Of a stretch of 64,000 nt of DNA, positions 34,215 through 45,205 are shown one piece after another. Made by a program: the position numbers and the translations under genes. Source of the DNA: Aphrocallistes beatrix (Eukaryota; Porifera; Hexactinellida; Sceptrulophora; Aphrocallistidae); assembly GCA_963281255.1 (NCBI GenBank), contig OY725497.1, forward strand, positions 372,001 to 436,000, in the 5' to 3' direction. The notes beneath the pieces are model-generated. The model had not been told where the DNA came from, ran no database searches, and worked only from the letters and a program-made list of their open reading frames with translations. Positions within the stretch are counted from its first letter, which is position 1, and each line of letters begins with the position of its first letter.

Positions 34215-34470
34215 CTAAACTTTCTATGCCTAATATCTCCAAGCAACTCCTAACAATGGTAGAAGTAAATTTGTTCAAAAGATAATGTAGTGAGTTAATC
34301 ATGAGAGAAAAAATTTTGCAAATTTTTCATGTAATCATTTGTAATCAGATTATGACTTGAATAATAATTGTAAACAAAATGTTCTCAGCACACAAAAAAA
34401 CATAATGCAAAATAACAGGAGTAAAATGTCCATTAATTTTCCTAAGTTACAAATTTGCCAGAATGGTATA

Positions 34471-35727
34471 CTAGTCAAGAGGTTGATTGATGAAGAAATG
34501 TTTGATGACGTCAGAGGTCCCTACTATCATGCCAACCAAACCAAAAACAATTAATCCCAATGATTTCAAAACGTGAAAAATACCGTTCTTCTTTCCTATA
34601 ATCATAAGGTAGAATAATCCGGGGAAAATGAAATTGAGCAGCGTGCATAGAGTGGCCCCAACCAGCTCCATGAGTGTGGAGAACTGGGGAATTAGGACGA
34701 TGATGCAGCCTGTCAGAATGACGAGTAGCGATCGAATCAAAATGTTAATGTATCCGAAGCTATCCGCTATATTCAAGCGTCGGTCCACAATGAGGGAGAC
34801 AGGGAACATCATGACAGGGTAAGTGAAGAGGAGACTGAAAGAAAGAAACAGTTTCACAGTAAAAGTGATTGGTCCGGGCGTAATGTTGCTGGTAATGATC
34901 TCGTGCGTCCAGGATCCGTAAGCTAGATAGCCCAGGATGCCGAACATCAAGTAGATTGATGTGATTATTGACATGCTGATGATGAAAATGTATTTGAAAT
35001 TAGGACGAATTGATTTGTGTGGAGAGCTCTCCAGAGAAAAAATCAACCCTGCACCTTCATAGCAATATATCGCTACGGAGAAGAAGAATGGGAACGAATT
35101 AACGTTAACCCATACAGTCTCTTCTTTAGCCTTTAGACCCGTGAAGAGATTCTCGAATTCGCCTGAGATTACAATGGTGTAAGCTGAGAGAGTTACGATG
35201 TCCGCTAGGATGCTGAACAGGCCGAGTGAGTTGAGACGGCGGAGAGATACCAGGAAGAAAAGTGGTATCAGCACAGGTAGCAAGTAGGCGAGTTTTGAGA
35301 ATTGAGGCATCAATTCATTCAAGGTTTCAGTGATGTATATCAGATAGGCACAGCAGAAGCCGACCTGAGATAAAACGATAGCCGCCTCAACGCCGAGTAG
35401 GCCCAGAGTCCCGAAAGCATGGTACCCCACCTCTCGAAACTCTAGTTCAAATTGCGTCTGCTCCTCTTTGCCCCCACTCTCCGTAATTTCTGATGTCTTG
35501 CTTGTTCTCAATGGTGCCTGGAGGATATGCTTCTTAATATCCAAGAGACTCAACATGCCGATCAGTGAAACCGTGCACACAAGCAACAGCGTGATGGTTC
35601 CCTGGACGATGCCTGCTTGTCTGAATGCGTAGGGTAGCCCGAGGATCCCCGCTCCCATGAATGAGATGCAAATGTTCCCGAACAGTTTCAAATAGTGCTT
35701 ACAGCTCAATTCTCTGGACTCCGTCAT
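34471..35727 (-). CDS. Amino-acid/auxin permease family transporter (SLC36/AVT3-like)
   Basis: A single exon; the start is placed at the ATG giving MTESRELSCKHYLKLF (418 aa), because the upstream frame has no ATG. There are about 11 hydrophobic segments. The first carries SFMGAGILGLPYAFRQAG, the AAAP-family TM1 signature. TM6 holds YCYEGAGLIFSLE, as in PAT/AVT vacuolar exporters, and the last helix reads LIVFGLVGMIVGTSDVIK. Such proteins cotransport small amino acids with protons across lysosomal or plasma membranes. The motifs favour SLC36/AVT3-4 over SLC38 or SLC32, but the exact orthologue is not resolved. It lies 118 bp downstream of the GPATCH1 stop. Confidence 0.85.
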   Translation of the reverse strand: MTESRELSCKHYLKLFGNICISFMGAGILGLPYAFRQAGIVQGTITLLLVCTVSLIGMLSLLDIKKHILQAPLRTSKTSEITESGGKEEQTQFELEFREVGYHAFGTLGLLGVEAAIVLSQVGFCCAYLIYITETLNELMPQFSKLAYLLPVLIPLFFLVSLRRLNSLGLFSILADIVTLSAYTIVISGEFENLFTGLKAKEETVWVNVNSFPFFFSVAIYCYEGAGLIFSLESSPHKSIRPNFKYIFIISMSIITSIYLMFGILGYLAYGSWTHEIITSNITPGPITFTVKLFLSFSLLFTYPVMMFPVSLIVDRRLNIADSFGYINILIRSLLVILTGCIIVLIPQFSTLMELVGATLCTLLNFIFPGLFYLMIIGKKNGIFHVLKSLGLIVFGLVGMIVGTSDVIKHFFINQPLD

Positions 35728-35845
35728 ACCTAAGCTAAGCACCGAGGCAACGATATCGTATTATACTAATTGAAGATACCAGAAATACGTATATTAAACA
35801 GATAAAATATAAACGGGATCATTTATTTCAAGCATATAATTCAAA

Positions 35846-38146
35846 TTATTTTCTTCTATAACCAGCAGAGCTGGAGTAGTGATGGTGATCGGAGTGTCTC
35901 TTGTCATAATGAGAAGTCGAGTGTCGAGAGGAATACTTACGATCGCGCTCTTTCTCACGGTCTTTCCGTTTATACCTGCTCTCCTCTTTGGAATATTTTT
36001 CTCTCGAACTGATCTCATCGCTATCTTGTATCTTCCTGGGGGAGAGAAGCTCAGGGGGGAGGTCAGCCCCAAACACCCTCGCCAGACTGAATTTAGGTAT
36101 ACTGTCTCCTTCCATTCCATCTGCTTCTACGAATTTTGATTTCCGTTTTCTCTTCTTCTCCTCCAAGTTCCGCTTCTTCTCCACCTCTTTCGAGGCCATC
36201 TGAGCGAGAACTTGCAGCGAACTCTGAGACTCACTCAGGCTGCTCTTGTCTCCAGACACTTTGGTTGAACTCTGTCCAGCCGATGTCTCCATTGAATCCT
36301 CAATTTCGCCGACCTCCGAATCGCTAGAAGAGTCCCCCCCGAACACACTGGTGAACAGGTCAATAGGCGGTCTCTGGTCACTAGTGGGGAGGTGGTCTGA
36401 GCTGGTGGGGTACCAGGGGACCTTATCCGTCCCTAGGTCGGAGGCATCGTCTCCTGCGGTGGTGTCTCCCATTGACAACATCAAACTGCTGAACGTGAGC
36501 TTCTCAGGTCGGTACGGGATGCCCACCACTCCCGAGGAAGGGAAGGGATCCGGTACGTTAAAACGCTTGCAGAGAATTCGGTGTGGGTGCCATTCCATAA
36601 CCTCTTTATTCTTGTCAGGAAGAGGCTTGGTGGCCTGAGTCTGTAGAGGGAAGTCTAACCCTGGCTTTTCTGGCTGAAGAATCGGGGTTTTCTGATCAGT
36701 GGGAGCGGTGGTGTCCGGAATCTGAGCTGGAACGAATCGACTGCTCAGGGACTGCACAAGAGGGTTGAACTTGAGTGCTGAGGACTCTAGCTGTAGTTTG
36801 GGTTGAGGCTTTTCGCCTAATAAATAACTCTATCAATTTAAGATTCTTATCTTAGATTCTGCTTAGTTAAGCAATACCTAGGATGTGTCCCCTCTCTGAG
36901 GCAGAATGTTCCAAGTAAGGCTTCACCTGACTTCCTTTTAGATTCGATACAACAGCTGTAGGCGTGAAGTTGGGAGGAATTTTCACTTTACAAGGTGGAA
37001 TCACGCAACAGAGAATCCCAACTTGTTCGAAGCTAGCTAGACTCAGTCCATCCCCTCCCCCTGACCATCCGAACTTGTTCTCCTCATCATCACTCTCCAC
37101 TTCCTGCCGATACCACTCTCTCTTAGTCGCAGTTGACTCCGGTTCGTACGGACTGTCTAGCGTGCCACCGAATAGCGAGGTTATCTCGTCAGATCTGGTC
37201 TGGAAGGGGTTGTTCATTTGAGGATTGTTTGGCTCTACCGCCGTGTTTGGAGCCCGCATCCCTGTGTACCCTATCCCCTTCTTGTCGTCCTTAAAGTGGA
37301 GCATGGAGGATTCGCTGTCTCTGGGTGCGGACGAGTAAGAAGATGCATGGCCGGATTGAGTTAGATTCCCTGCTAGAGTTTTAAATTCTATAATTTCACC
37401 CTCACTCTCGCTTCCACTCTCTTCTCTAACATCTATCGTTGTGCCTTTGACATCAACGGGGATATCGTTCTGATCCATGGTGTCTTTTGATTCCTCCATT
37501 TGGGGTTTGTTTTTCAGGACAACTGGACCTACCCCCTGTCCATCTTTCCACCCCATTGTCCGCATCAGATCGAATCCAATGCTTGAGGTGTTACTAAACG
37601 TCAAAAGGGAGGTCTTCTCAAGAAGAGATTTGGTCACATCATCATTCTGAAAAAAGCTACAAAGTAAATAACATCAATTTATATACGTATATATATATGT
37701 ACATTTGAATTAAGAATATATTACTTCACACTCTTGTTATTGAGAGAAAAATTTTCCTTCGGTTGGAAGTTCTTTGGGGCGATACCGTTATCTGAAAAGT
37801 CTTCATCGTCCATAAAGTCTTCTGGGTGTTGAGTGGAATTGGCCGATCTTTGGCCTCTTGAAGAGAAGAATTGGGAAGGAGTCCAACCTTCCTTCGTGGA
37901 GACAGTATTATAATATCCGGAAGAGAATCCACCCGTGAAAGCACCGTGGAACCTAGAAAAGAGAATATAAAATTAAATCCGATTAAAATAAGTTCATCAT
38001 TTAAAAGCATACCTGAGTAGCTTTCCAGTTTCTGGGTCAAGCGCGCGGTCTTTGAGTTCTGCAGCCTTCCTCCCTCGAGTCAGGAGAGACTCTTCTCCAC
38101 TGGCTAGGGGGGACCCGTAGTAGGAGTAGTGTTCTAACGAGCTCAT
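35846..38146 (-). CDS. GPATCH1: G-patch domain protein GPATCH1
   Basis: Four exons: 38146-38013, 37952-37730, 37646-36878, 36816-35846; 698 aa. The N-terminus has [20 protein letters not shown] and [14 protein letters not shown], matching human FHGAFSGGFSAGYFNTVGSK and EGWTPSTFVSSRQN. Then come GIAPKN and the G-patch [18 protein letters not shown]. The conserved block [18 protein letters not shown] lies in the last exon. The tail is Lys/Arg/Ser/His-rich. Human GPATCH1 is about 931 aa; this copy lacks most of the region between the ERGHILG-like block and EWHP. GPATCH1 works with the DEAH helicase DHX35 in the spliceosome. The ATG follows an AG directly (TTCTAGCAG). Confidence 0.93.
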
Positions 38147-38415
38147 CTGCTAGAATAACCCAAGGTTCAAAGCTACATAGCAAGATGGTACGTCCAGATT
38201 ATACCAGAGATACTACTGGATGCATAGTCAGATAATTAAACATCTATCCTTCTAATACTATATTGAAAGTTGATCGAATACCACGAATAATTTGTAAATA
38301 GTAAAATGGCATCTAAACATTAACATGTAAAAAATTAAAAATAAAAGATTAAGGATATAAAAAATCGTAATGATATGCGGAGAGCGATAAAGTACTTGCT
38401 TCTCTCTTCCCTTTC

Positions 38416-41136
38416 TCAATCCTGATTCACAATCTTCTTGTATCCAGGATTGTCTATCTCTGTGACCGGGGGGTTGTATAGCGGACTCTCTGTGAACAGG
38501 ATCGTGTCTCTCTTCTGAGACTGAGAAAATTTGTCAAACTCCTTCTTCTCAATCAGTCTCATAGCGATTCGAAACACAATAATCACAATGATGCCTGTGA
38601 CGGCGACGATCAGGAAAGCTCCTACCACCCACGGCCACCAAGTGGATGTGCTACAGGCACGTCTCCTGGCTAGAACCTCGATATCCTGCTCATTTCCTGT
38701 CAAGTTGGCTAGGATAACGTAATCCCAAATGCATCCGTCCAGGTCGAAGAGAGTGCATATACGGAAGTCCGTATCTTGAATCACCTCGAAGTACGTTGTA
38801 ATGTTGGGGTCCATCCTCTTAACGGAATCTCCAGGTATTCCACTGCAACAGGACGGGTTTCCTGTGGAGAAGAGGCACGAGAGACACGGTCGAAGTAGAG
38901 CACAGGAATTATCACACAAGTTACAGATCTAAAAAAACCAAACAATTTTAAAAAAGGAAAGAAAAAAAATTATAATTGTCAATTGAGAAATACAGTGGAT
39001 AGCACATCTAACAGACCTCGCAGTACTTTCCTTCGTAGTTCCGATTCTCCAAAGGGCCTCCATCATCACAGTCACACATTCCACACTCACACCTCCCATG
39101 CCCGCTACACAGCCCGTGGTAGGGGTTATCAGGGTTCGTGCACTGCTCAGCAGCCTGGGCTGTTCCTTGTTTGAGACAGGAGCACACACCGTCAATTCCA
39201 TTTTCATAATCCTCTGTGCAGCTACACACCCCGCCGCACCCACAAGTACCTCTAACCGGACCGCCGCAAATCTCACCGTTGTAGGAAGGACAGCTGTTCG
39301 TATCACATTCACAAAACTCACCCAAAGAACTGGAATCAAAGCATGAGCATACTCCACAGTTGCACTGGCCTTTGTTAGAGCAGACCTAAAATACGAGACA
39401 CATTACTACGAGATCATGTACATGAGGATTGTGCTATCACGTAATACTTAAGACATACTGACCGTATCAGTACCAGGCGCAATACAACTCTGTGGTGAGG
39501 AATCAGCTGTGCAGTTACAAGTCGGACCTGAGAATCCTGCGTTGCACACGCAAACGCCACAGCTGAGCATTCCATGATAGTTGCAGTCTGGGGAGTCGGT
39601 TCTCCCTGGGGTAGCGGAACAATTGCACTCACAGATCGGAACGAGACTCACCACAACAGATCCGAACGCTAGGAAGTGCAGGTCCAGATTGTGCTCATAC
39701 CTGTGTCCGTGTCTGCAGCTTTCTTCAGGATCCAACCACACTTCAAGTCTGTAAGTGGCTTTGGAATTTGGATTTATACCGATGCAGCTCTTGGTCTCTG
39801 CCATATACACGCCACCTCCACAGTCTAACACCTCCAGACTAAATCCAAATAAATTCATAAAACAAACAAACAAACATGATATCGCGGTAATAAACGCTTA
39901 CTTGTACATAATGATGTCAGCTTCTTGTGCAACGAATGGAACAGCACTGGTGCTCGCTTCTGTATAGATGTTCTGCACCGTGTTGAGAAGCCCATTCAAA
40001 TCTGTGGTGAGGACGACGGTGGTATTCTCGATACCGATCAGCCCGAACAGCTCCTCGTACAGCTCGCGTAGATCTCCGTCGGTGATCATGATGGGCAGGA
40101 TGTTCTCATGCAGGAGCAGGTCCAGGAGCTGTAGGATTGTAGGGTAGTCCTGATCTCCACTGTTCTCATACGTGTCACCTTTAACTTTGCATTGGAGGTC
40201 GTTTGGTGTCACAATGCCTGCTAGTCTGCCATCTAGCGCGTAGTGGTATTCTGCGTCAGTCATCACTACGAGCATGCGATAGGAGCTGAACTGAGGACTC
40301 CAGCCTATCAAATGAATTAAAATAATAGAACAGATCCATCGATACGTTCTTAACAAGAAACTCACGGATGCTGTCAGTGCAAGTAACTGCTTGTACTATA
40401 GCTTCAAGCACGCCCTCAGGCTGATCATCATTAGTCCCAGTCGTGAAGTTTCGCACTGAAGTGGCGACTACATTTTTGTTTCCAGTCAATGAACGAATAT
40501 TCTTGAAGGCGCGCGATACTCCAGGAAAGTCTTTCTTTCCTCTCTGGTTGAAGTGGAACGGAATTGTTTCTTTATCGACGAATGTCCCAAATCCAATCCG
40601 AGAAGTGTTGCTAACGCTTTGCATGAACTGAAGAAGACGTACTGACATTAGCTTGGCGATATCAATGTAAGGGTCCATTGAGTGGGTGTTGTCGAACAGC
40701 ATGTAGACGTCAATTGGTAAGTTGACCGGGGGAGTCACTGTTATCTCGAAACTCTGCCGTGTTGTAGGGCGAATTGGAGCAAAAGCCTAAATAAAGCAAT
40801 ACAACACAAAAAGTAGTATCAGAACGCCTAATCCCGTATACATACTTTGGAAGGAGATACGCTACCACCAGATCCTTCTACGATCGACAAATCCTCCTCA
40901 GCTGTGAAGATGTCATCCTCCGGACATCCTCTAACGCGGAGCGATTCTGGAATATCGCACGGTGGGAAGAACATGTCGACATACTCTTTATTCTTGCACC
41001 AGACACAAGGGAACAGGGGAGAGGATATGCACTCACTACATGTGCTGAGAGAGTTACAATGAGATTGTATCTGTGCTGTTGTGTGCTGTAGCAGCAGTGA
41101 CAGCAGAATGAGAAAGAAGTGACCGGGTAGGAACAT
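38416..41136 (-). CDS. Integrin beta subunit
   Basis: Six exons: 41136-40846, 40786-40366, 40304-39902, 39838-39463, 39385-39017, 38928-38416; 790 aa. A signal peptide (1-21) precedes a PSI domain with clustered Cys (CNSLSTCSECISS...). The beta-I domain holds the MIDAS D129-x-T131-x-S133 (FDNTHSM) and VVMTDAEYHYALDG. Cys-rich I-EGF repeats span ~470-640. A transmembrane helix lies at ~717-742 (WWPWVVGAFLIVAV...), then the membrane-proximal EKKEFDKF, equivalent to HDRREFAKFE. The tail ends with SPLY (768-771) and NPGY (780-783). Integrin beta pairs with an alpha subunit to bind matrix and links to talin and kindlin. The first NPxY has lost its Asn. Confidence 0.95.
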
Positions 41137-41303
41137 GTTTAGCAGATGCGAAATGAACTCAACTATTGAAGCGTGAAAAATATATTGAAATACTGAAAGT
41201 GAGATAATTGCCTATTGATCATGAATGGGGATATTATGATAGCGAATAAATTAAAACAATGATATATCAGAATGAGACAGTGATTAGTTGCGATATTAAT
41301 TAT

Positions 41304-41807
41304 TCATTTTCTTTCAAAAGTCAAGCCTTCTCGATCGCTAATTATAGTTTCACATCGAATCCTCTCAATCTCGTTCAAGTTCTCGCGTCCTAGTTTAGAT
41401 CTAGACTTTAACTTGATGGAGTTATTTAGCGGTTCTTCTAGCAGAACACTGAGTCTGAGAGCTCGTAAGGAAGTGGGCTGTGCTAGCAAGATGCGGTCCA
41501 TTTCAATCTTTTGACACTCTTCGTACCTTGATTTTAAGCTGCTAACTCTGTCCCGAGCCTCGGCTGATTTGAGTTCTCCGGTTAGATGGTCCCTCTCCTT
41601 CCTAGCCTCCAGCTCTTCTCTCGTTGGAAACGAGTTCAACTGCTCCTTTTTCAAAGTATTTATATTTTGCACTCGCACCCTAGCTTTCTGCTGTGCATCT
41701 TCGGCATCTTTCGTCGGTTTCTCATACGCCAAATGCCTGCTACGCTGGACTAGACCCATTTTACGTATGTCAGGCTCTGTGCCGCGATCTACTTGCGTCA
41801 TTGGCAC
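41304..41807 (-). CDS. Uncharacterised charged coiled-coil protein
   Basis: An open frame ending at 41304. The only ATG near its 5' end gives MTQVDRGTEPDIRKMG (start at 41801, 165 aa). A strong acceptor (GCATTTTATTTCAG) lies 6 bp before that ATG, so an upstream exon or trans-splicing is possible. Most of the protein is charged helix (RKERDHLTGELKSAEARD, LKSRYEECQKIEMDR), likely coiled coil. No transmembrane or signal segment is present. I do not recognise the family. It sits between integrin beta and ClC-7 with gaps of about 150 bp each side. Confidence 0.65.
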   Translation of the reverse strand: MPMTQVDRGTEPDIRKMGLVQRSRHLAYEKPTKDAEDAQQKARVRVQNINTLKKEQLNSFPTREELEARKERDHLTGELKSAEARDRVSSLKSRYEECQKIEMDRILLAQPTSLRALRLSVLLEEPLNNSIKLKSRSKLGRENLNEIERIRCETIISDREGLTFERK

Positions 41808-41953
41808 TGAAATAAAATGCTAATCAAAAGTACAGTTTTTTTGTATGTTTATTCTAACACAAATCCAAATCAACAATTATAAGCATGTGTAAGTGAATGA
41901 TAAAAATCTAATACAATAATAAGATTCACGTATACAGTATGGACACTATACAG

Positions 41954-44494
41954 TTAGCGAATATCAAGATTTTCAAGCTTTGGTTTCCCACACTTTTTAG
42001 TTTCCCTAAAACGTCCCAAATCCTTCCTCGTAACAATTCCCACAACGTCGTTACTCTCATTCACCACCACCAGATGTCTGAGACCCAGTGCCCTGAATAG
42101 TCTGAATATGCGAGGGTAGCTCGCGTTAATTGTCACCGTGTAAGTTCCTCTGTTCATGTAGGGTGCGAGATCAATGTAACAAGCGTCCTCTTCAACAGTT
42201 GTATGTATCGAGTCAATGTCAGGAAATCTGGGATACTCCCTTTTGAAATAGTACAGGGGGAGGTAGGGTGGTCGATAAACAGCCCGTAAGTCTTTGAAAA
42301 AAACTTTATGTTTCAAAAGAATGATCAACTGACTGCGGTTTATGAAACCACGGTATTGTCCATAAGAGAAGTGTCCATCATGCGTGTTGCCGTGCCCTTC
42401 CACTATCGGGAATCCGTTGTGATTGGTGTGACTCAGGACTGCGATTAACTTGCCAACCTGCTCGATCGGTTGGAATGTACACACAGGTGAAGCCATAACA
42501 TCTCGCGCTTGCATGTTCGTTGCGGTTTCTGGATGTTCCCAAGGTAATAAAGGAATGCTCTTCAGTTTAATGTTCGTTTCATAGATACCCTCTTGAAACA
42601 GACCACTAACCCACCTGGCGATCATCACTGTCACCATGATGAGGAGGCCATAGCTGGTATTGCCAGTGGTCTCGATCAAGATAACAGTCAAACTTAATGT
42701 CATGTGTGAAACGCCTCCAAGGAATGCCGCAGAGCCTAAGACCGCATATTTTCCTGGGACAACCCATTCGCTGTAAGGGAATAACGCGTGCAAACCCTCT
42801 CCAAACGATCTTCCCATCGTAGCGCCAGTCAGTAGGGCAGGGACGAATAAGCCAGCGGGAACCCCGAGACCGAACACCCAGCAAGTTAGCAGGAAGTAGA
42901 TGATGAAGAAAAAGACCAGGTGTAGACAGGAGTAGGCTAGCTTTGGGTTGTGGAAGAGTTTCTTTATCGACTCTTCTGGCGTTGTGAAGATGAGGGTGGC
43001 GAGGGCATTGTATTCCCCGTCCGCACAGAAAAGTTGTACCGGATGGGGTTCTGCGAAAGTTGATTCTTCATAAGTTCTTAGGGAGTGGCAGTCACTGAAG
43101 CAGTAGACGGCAGAGAAGGCAGCTGTCGTAGAAATGATAGAAACAAGAACTGCCTCTAGGATCCGAAATACTTTGAGACGACTTATATATTTCCGGCGGA
43201 AAAGAGTGAGTCTGAAGCTGAGTGCGTTGAAAAGAGCTCCTAGCACACCGCCCATTACGCCAAGTAGAATCACAATCAAGATGTCACAGGTGTCAATGTG
43301 GCAGCTTTCATACGAGAATTGACCGAAATTGACCAGGCCCTGATAAGTCACGGCGCCAAAGTGATCTGTTGCAGCAGACAGTAGCACAGTGACTACAAAA
43401 GCTGAGCTCATTGATGCACAGAATATCCTCCATGTGAGCGCCTGATTCCAGAAACTGGCGCCCTCTTCAAGACTGAACAGAACACCTCCGATCGGGGCGC
43501 CAAAAGCCGCAGAAACACCTGCTGCAGCCCCAGCGCTTACGAAATCGCGTTTTTCTTTATCATTTCTAAAATTCTCAAACACCCTCGCCAACCTAGGACA
43601 ACATTTAAGAATATCAAAGCGGAAGGTGTTAGCTCTACCCTGAGATATTCCAGCCGCAATGATGGAGCCAATATGGATCATAGGCCCTTCTCTACCCCCC
43701 GCTAAACCCCCTACAACAACACATATTACACCTATCGACTTTACAATCAGGGTCTTAAGTCTGACCACTCCAGGTATCTTAACTCCGTTAAGATAACATT
43801 TTATCTCAGGAACCCCGGAACCACAAGCAGCTGGACAAACACAGACAGCCAGAATGACAGCAAAGAGTATGAAAGAACTATCAATTGTAAGCCAGAGTAG
43901 AAAAGACCAACAAGTGCAATCAGAGTCAAGACAACGAGTGATGGTGCCTTTGATTAATTCGTACTTTGCCTCAGCAATATGTGTCATCGCGAGATCCAGT
44001 CCTACTGCAAACAGACCGACCGTGCACCCAATTGACAGCATTAATAACCAGCGCACAAGACTGACGTAAAGGTGTTGTAGGGATCTGTGTGTACGTTCTC
44101 CTTCGTAATAAAGCTCATTTTCCATGACGTCATAATCTAAGCTTTCATACTTAGAAGAGAGAAAGTGACTGCCGTTAACAGCCTCCTTCATTTCCGGGTC
44201 TCGATCAACGATAGTGAAACCGCTTTCTCTACTCTCACTGAACTGCTCCTCGGACAGAATTGAGTAATTGTAATCTCTTGGTTGCATGTAGGACTTGACA
44301 TTCATGGCACGATATGACATCTGCCCCAAATAGTTGAGGGTGCCGGAAAAATCGAATCCAGAATTATACTTCACTTGGGTGCTGATGTGTTTACGCTGCT
44401 GCTGCTGGTTTCCCAACAGGTCGGGGGCAGAGAAATTGATCTGAGAATACTTGTTCCCACAGAGTAGAGGCCGACTATCATCATGACTATCCAT
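41954..44494 (-). CDS. CLCN7: Chloride/proton exchanger ClC-7 type
   Basis: A single exon; the true ATG gives MDSHDDSRPLL (846 aa), as the longer frame starts at a TTG. Selectivity motifs are CGSGVPEIKCYLNG, GLAGGREGPMIHIGS (gating Glu) and VSAGAAAGVSAAFGAPIGG, followed by LFSLEEGASFWNQ with the proton Glu. Two C-terminal CBS domains (MASPVCTF..., LFRALGLRHLVVVNES) follow. KTLIVKSIGV and FCADGEYNALATLIF match ClC-7 better than ClC-6, which has a longer CBS linker. ClC-7 supplies chloride to acidifying lysosomes in exchange for protons and needs OSTM1 in vertebrates. The N-terminus has a dileucine-like RPLL sorting motif. V-ATPase subunit G, in the same window, belongs to the same acidification system. 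Confidence 0.95.
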   Translation of the reverse strand: MDSHDDSRPLLCGNKYSQINFSAPDLLGNQQQQRKHISTQVKYNSGFDFSGTLNYLGQMSYRAMNVKSYMQPRDYNYSILSEEQFSESRESGFTIVDRDPEMKEAVNGSHFLSSKYESLDYDVMENELYYEGERTHRSLQHLYVSLVRWLLMLSIGCTVGLFAVGLDLAMTHIAEAKYELIKGTITRCLDSDCTCWSFLLWLTIDSSFILFAVILAVCVCPAACGSGVPEIKCYLNGVKIPGVVRLKTLIVKSIGVICVVVGGLAGGREGPMIHIGSIIAAGISQGRANTFRFDILKCCPRLARVFENFRNDKEKRDFVSAGAAAGVSAAFGAPIGGVLFSLEEGASFWNQALTWRIFCASMSSAFVVTVLLSAATDHFGAVTYQGLVNFGQFSYESCHIDTCDILIVILLGVMGGVLGALFNALSFRLTLFRRKYISRLKVFRILEAVLVSIISTTAAFSAVYCFSDCHSLRTYEESTFAEPHPVQLFCADGEYNALATLIFTTPEESIKKLFHNPKLAYSCLHLVFFFIIYFLLTCWVFGLGVPAGLFVPALLTGATMGRSFGEGLHALFPYSEWVVPGKYAVLGSAAFLGGVSHMTLSLTVILIETTGNTSYGLLIMVTVMIARWVSGLFQEGIYETNIKLKSIPLLPWEHPETATNMQARDVMASPVCTFQPIEQVGKLIAVLSHTNHNGFPIVEGHGNTHDGHFSYGQYRGFINRSQLIILLKHKVFFKDLRAVYRPPYLPLYYFKREYPRFPDIDSIHTTVEEDACYIDLAPYMNRGTYTVTINASYPRIFRLFRALGLRHLVVVNESNDVVGIVTRKDLGRFRETKKCGKPKLENLDIR

Positions 44495-45205
44495 TAATAT
44501 TCGTCGCAAAATTCATTGTCACTGTCTAACTCCGTATTTATACGGTGGAGCTATAATTCCACTGACCTCACTTGTTTGAAGGATGTAATCATTCGATCCG
44601 TTGTTAATTGCACCACAAGCCACTGAACTTGTTTTCATTCAAAGGATACTAGTTACTCATACGATAACTCGAAAATGCAACCTCAGGAACTTAACAAAAG
44701 GAATCCAATCAATCTTAGTCTCCATCTGCCAGATCTGAACTAGTTGGAAGAGTTGCGAGTGTCGGAAAGAATGTTAAGTATAGATCTCATGTGAAGTGCA
44801 TTATAATAGGGTGTAGGAACTTTGTTGTTTTCAGCTAATTAGAAAACAAGACCAAAGGTGATGAAGTATAACGGTGCAACAGAGGAGACAGATGCAGCAA
44901 CATAAATAACATAGCCCGACGCAATTAATATATGTACGTAATGCATTATTCTGAAAATCCGGAAGAATAGAGTATGAATATTAATTAGTAATTAGCACAG
45001 GTTTCCGAGCTAACATAAAATGACTTCAGAAACAAAGCCCTACCCTCCGTACCTGGAAACCAGGAGTCATATCGGTAGAAATATTCAATTGAGAATCCAG
45101 AAAACTTTATTATAGAGAATTGTAGACGAATATCTACTTACAACCACAAACTAAGATAGCAGGTATATATTGAGATCTTGTATATTGTGTTTGTCACTTG
45201 TCAGA
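44495..45205. promoter_or_regulatory. Shared upstream region of ClC-7 and the NHL gene
   Basis: About 710 bp between the divergent ClC-7 (-) and NHL-repeat (+) starts. It is A+T-rich. An acceptor-like TTTGTCACTTGTCAG ends one base before the NHL ATG. No other element is recognised. Confidence 0.45.

Noticed and set aside
34072..34302. 76-aa minus-strand open frame overlapping the BABAM2 start
   Set aside because: Alternative frame of BABAM2 exon 1 with no family match.
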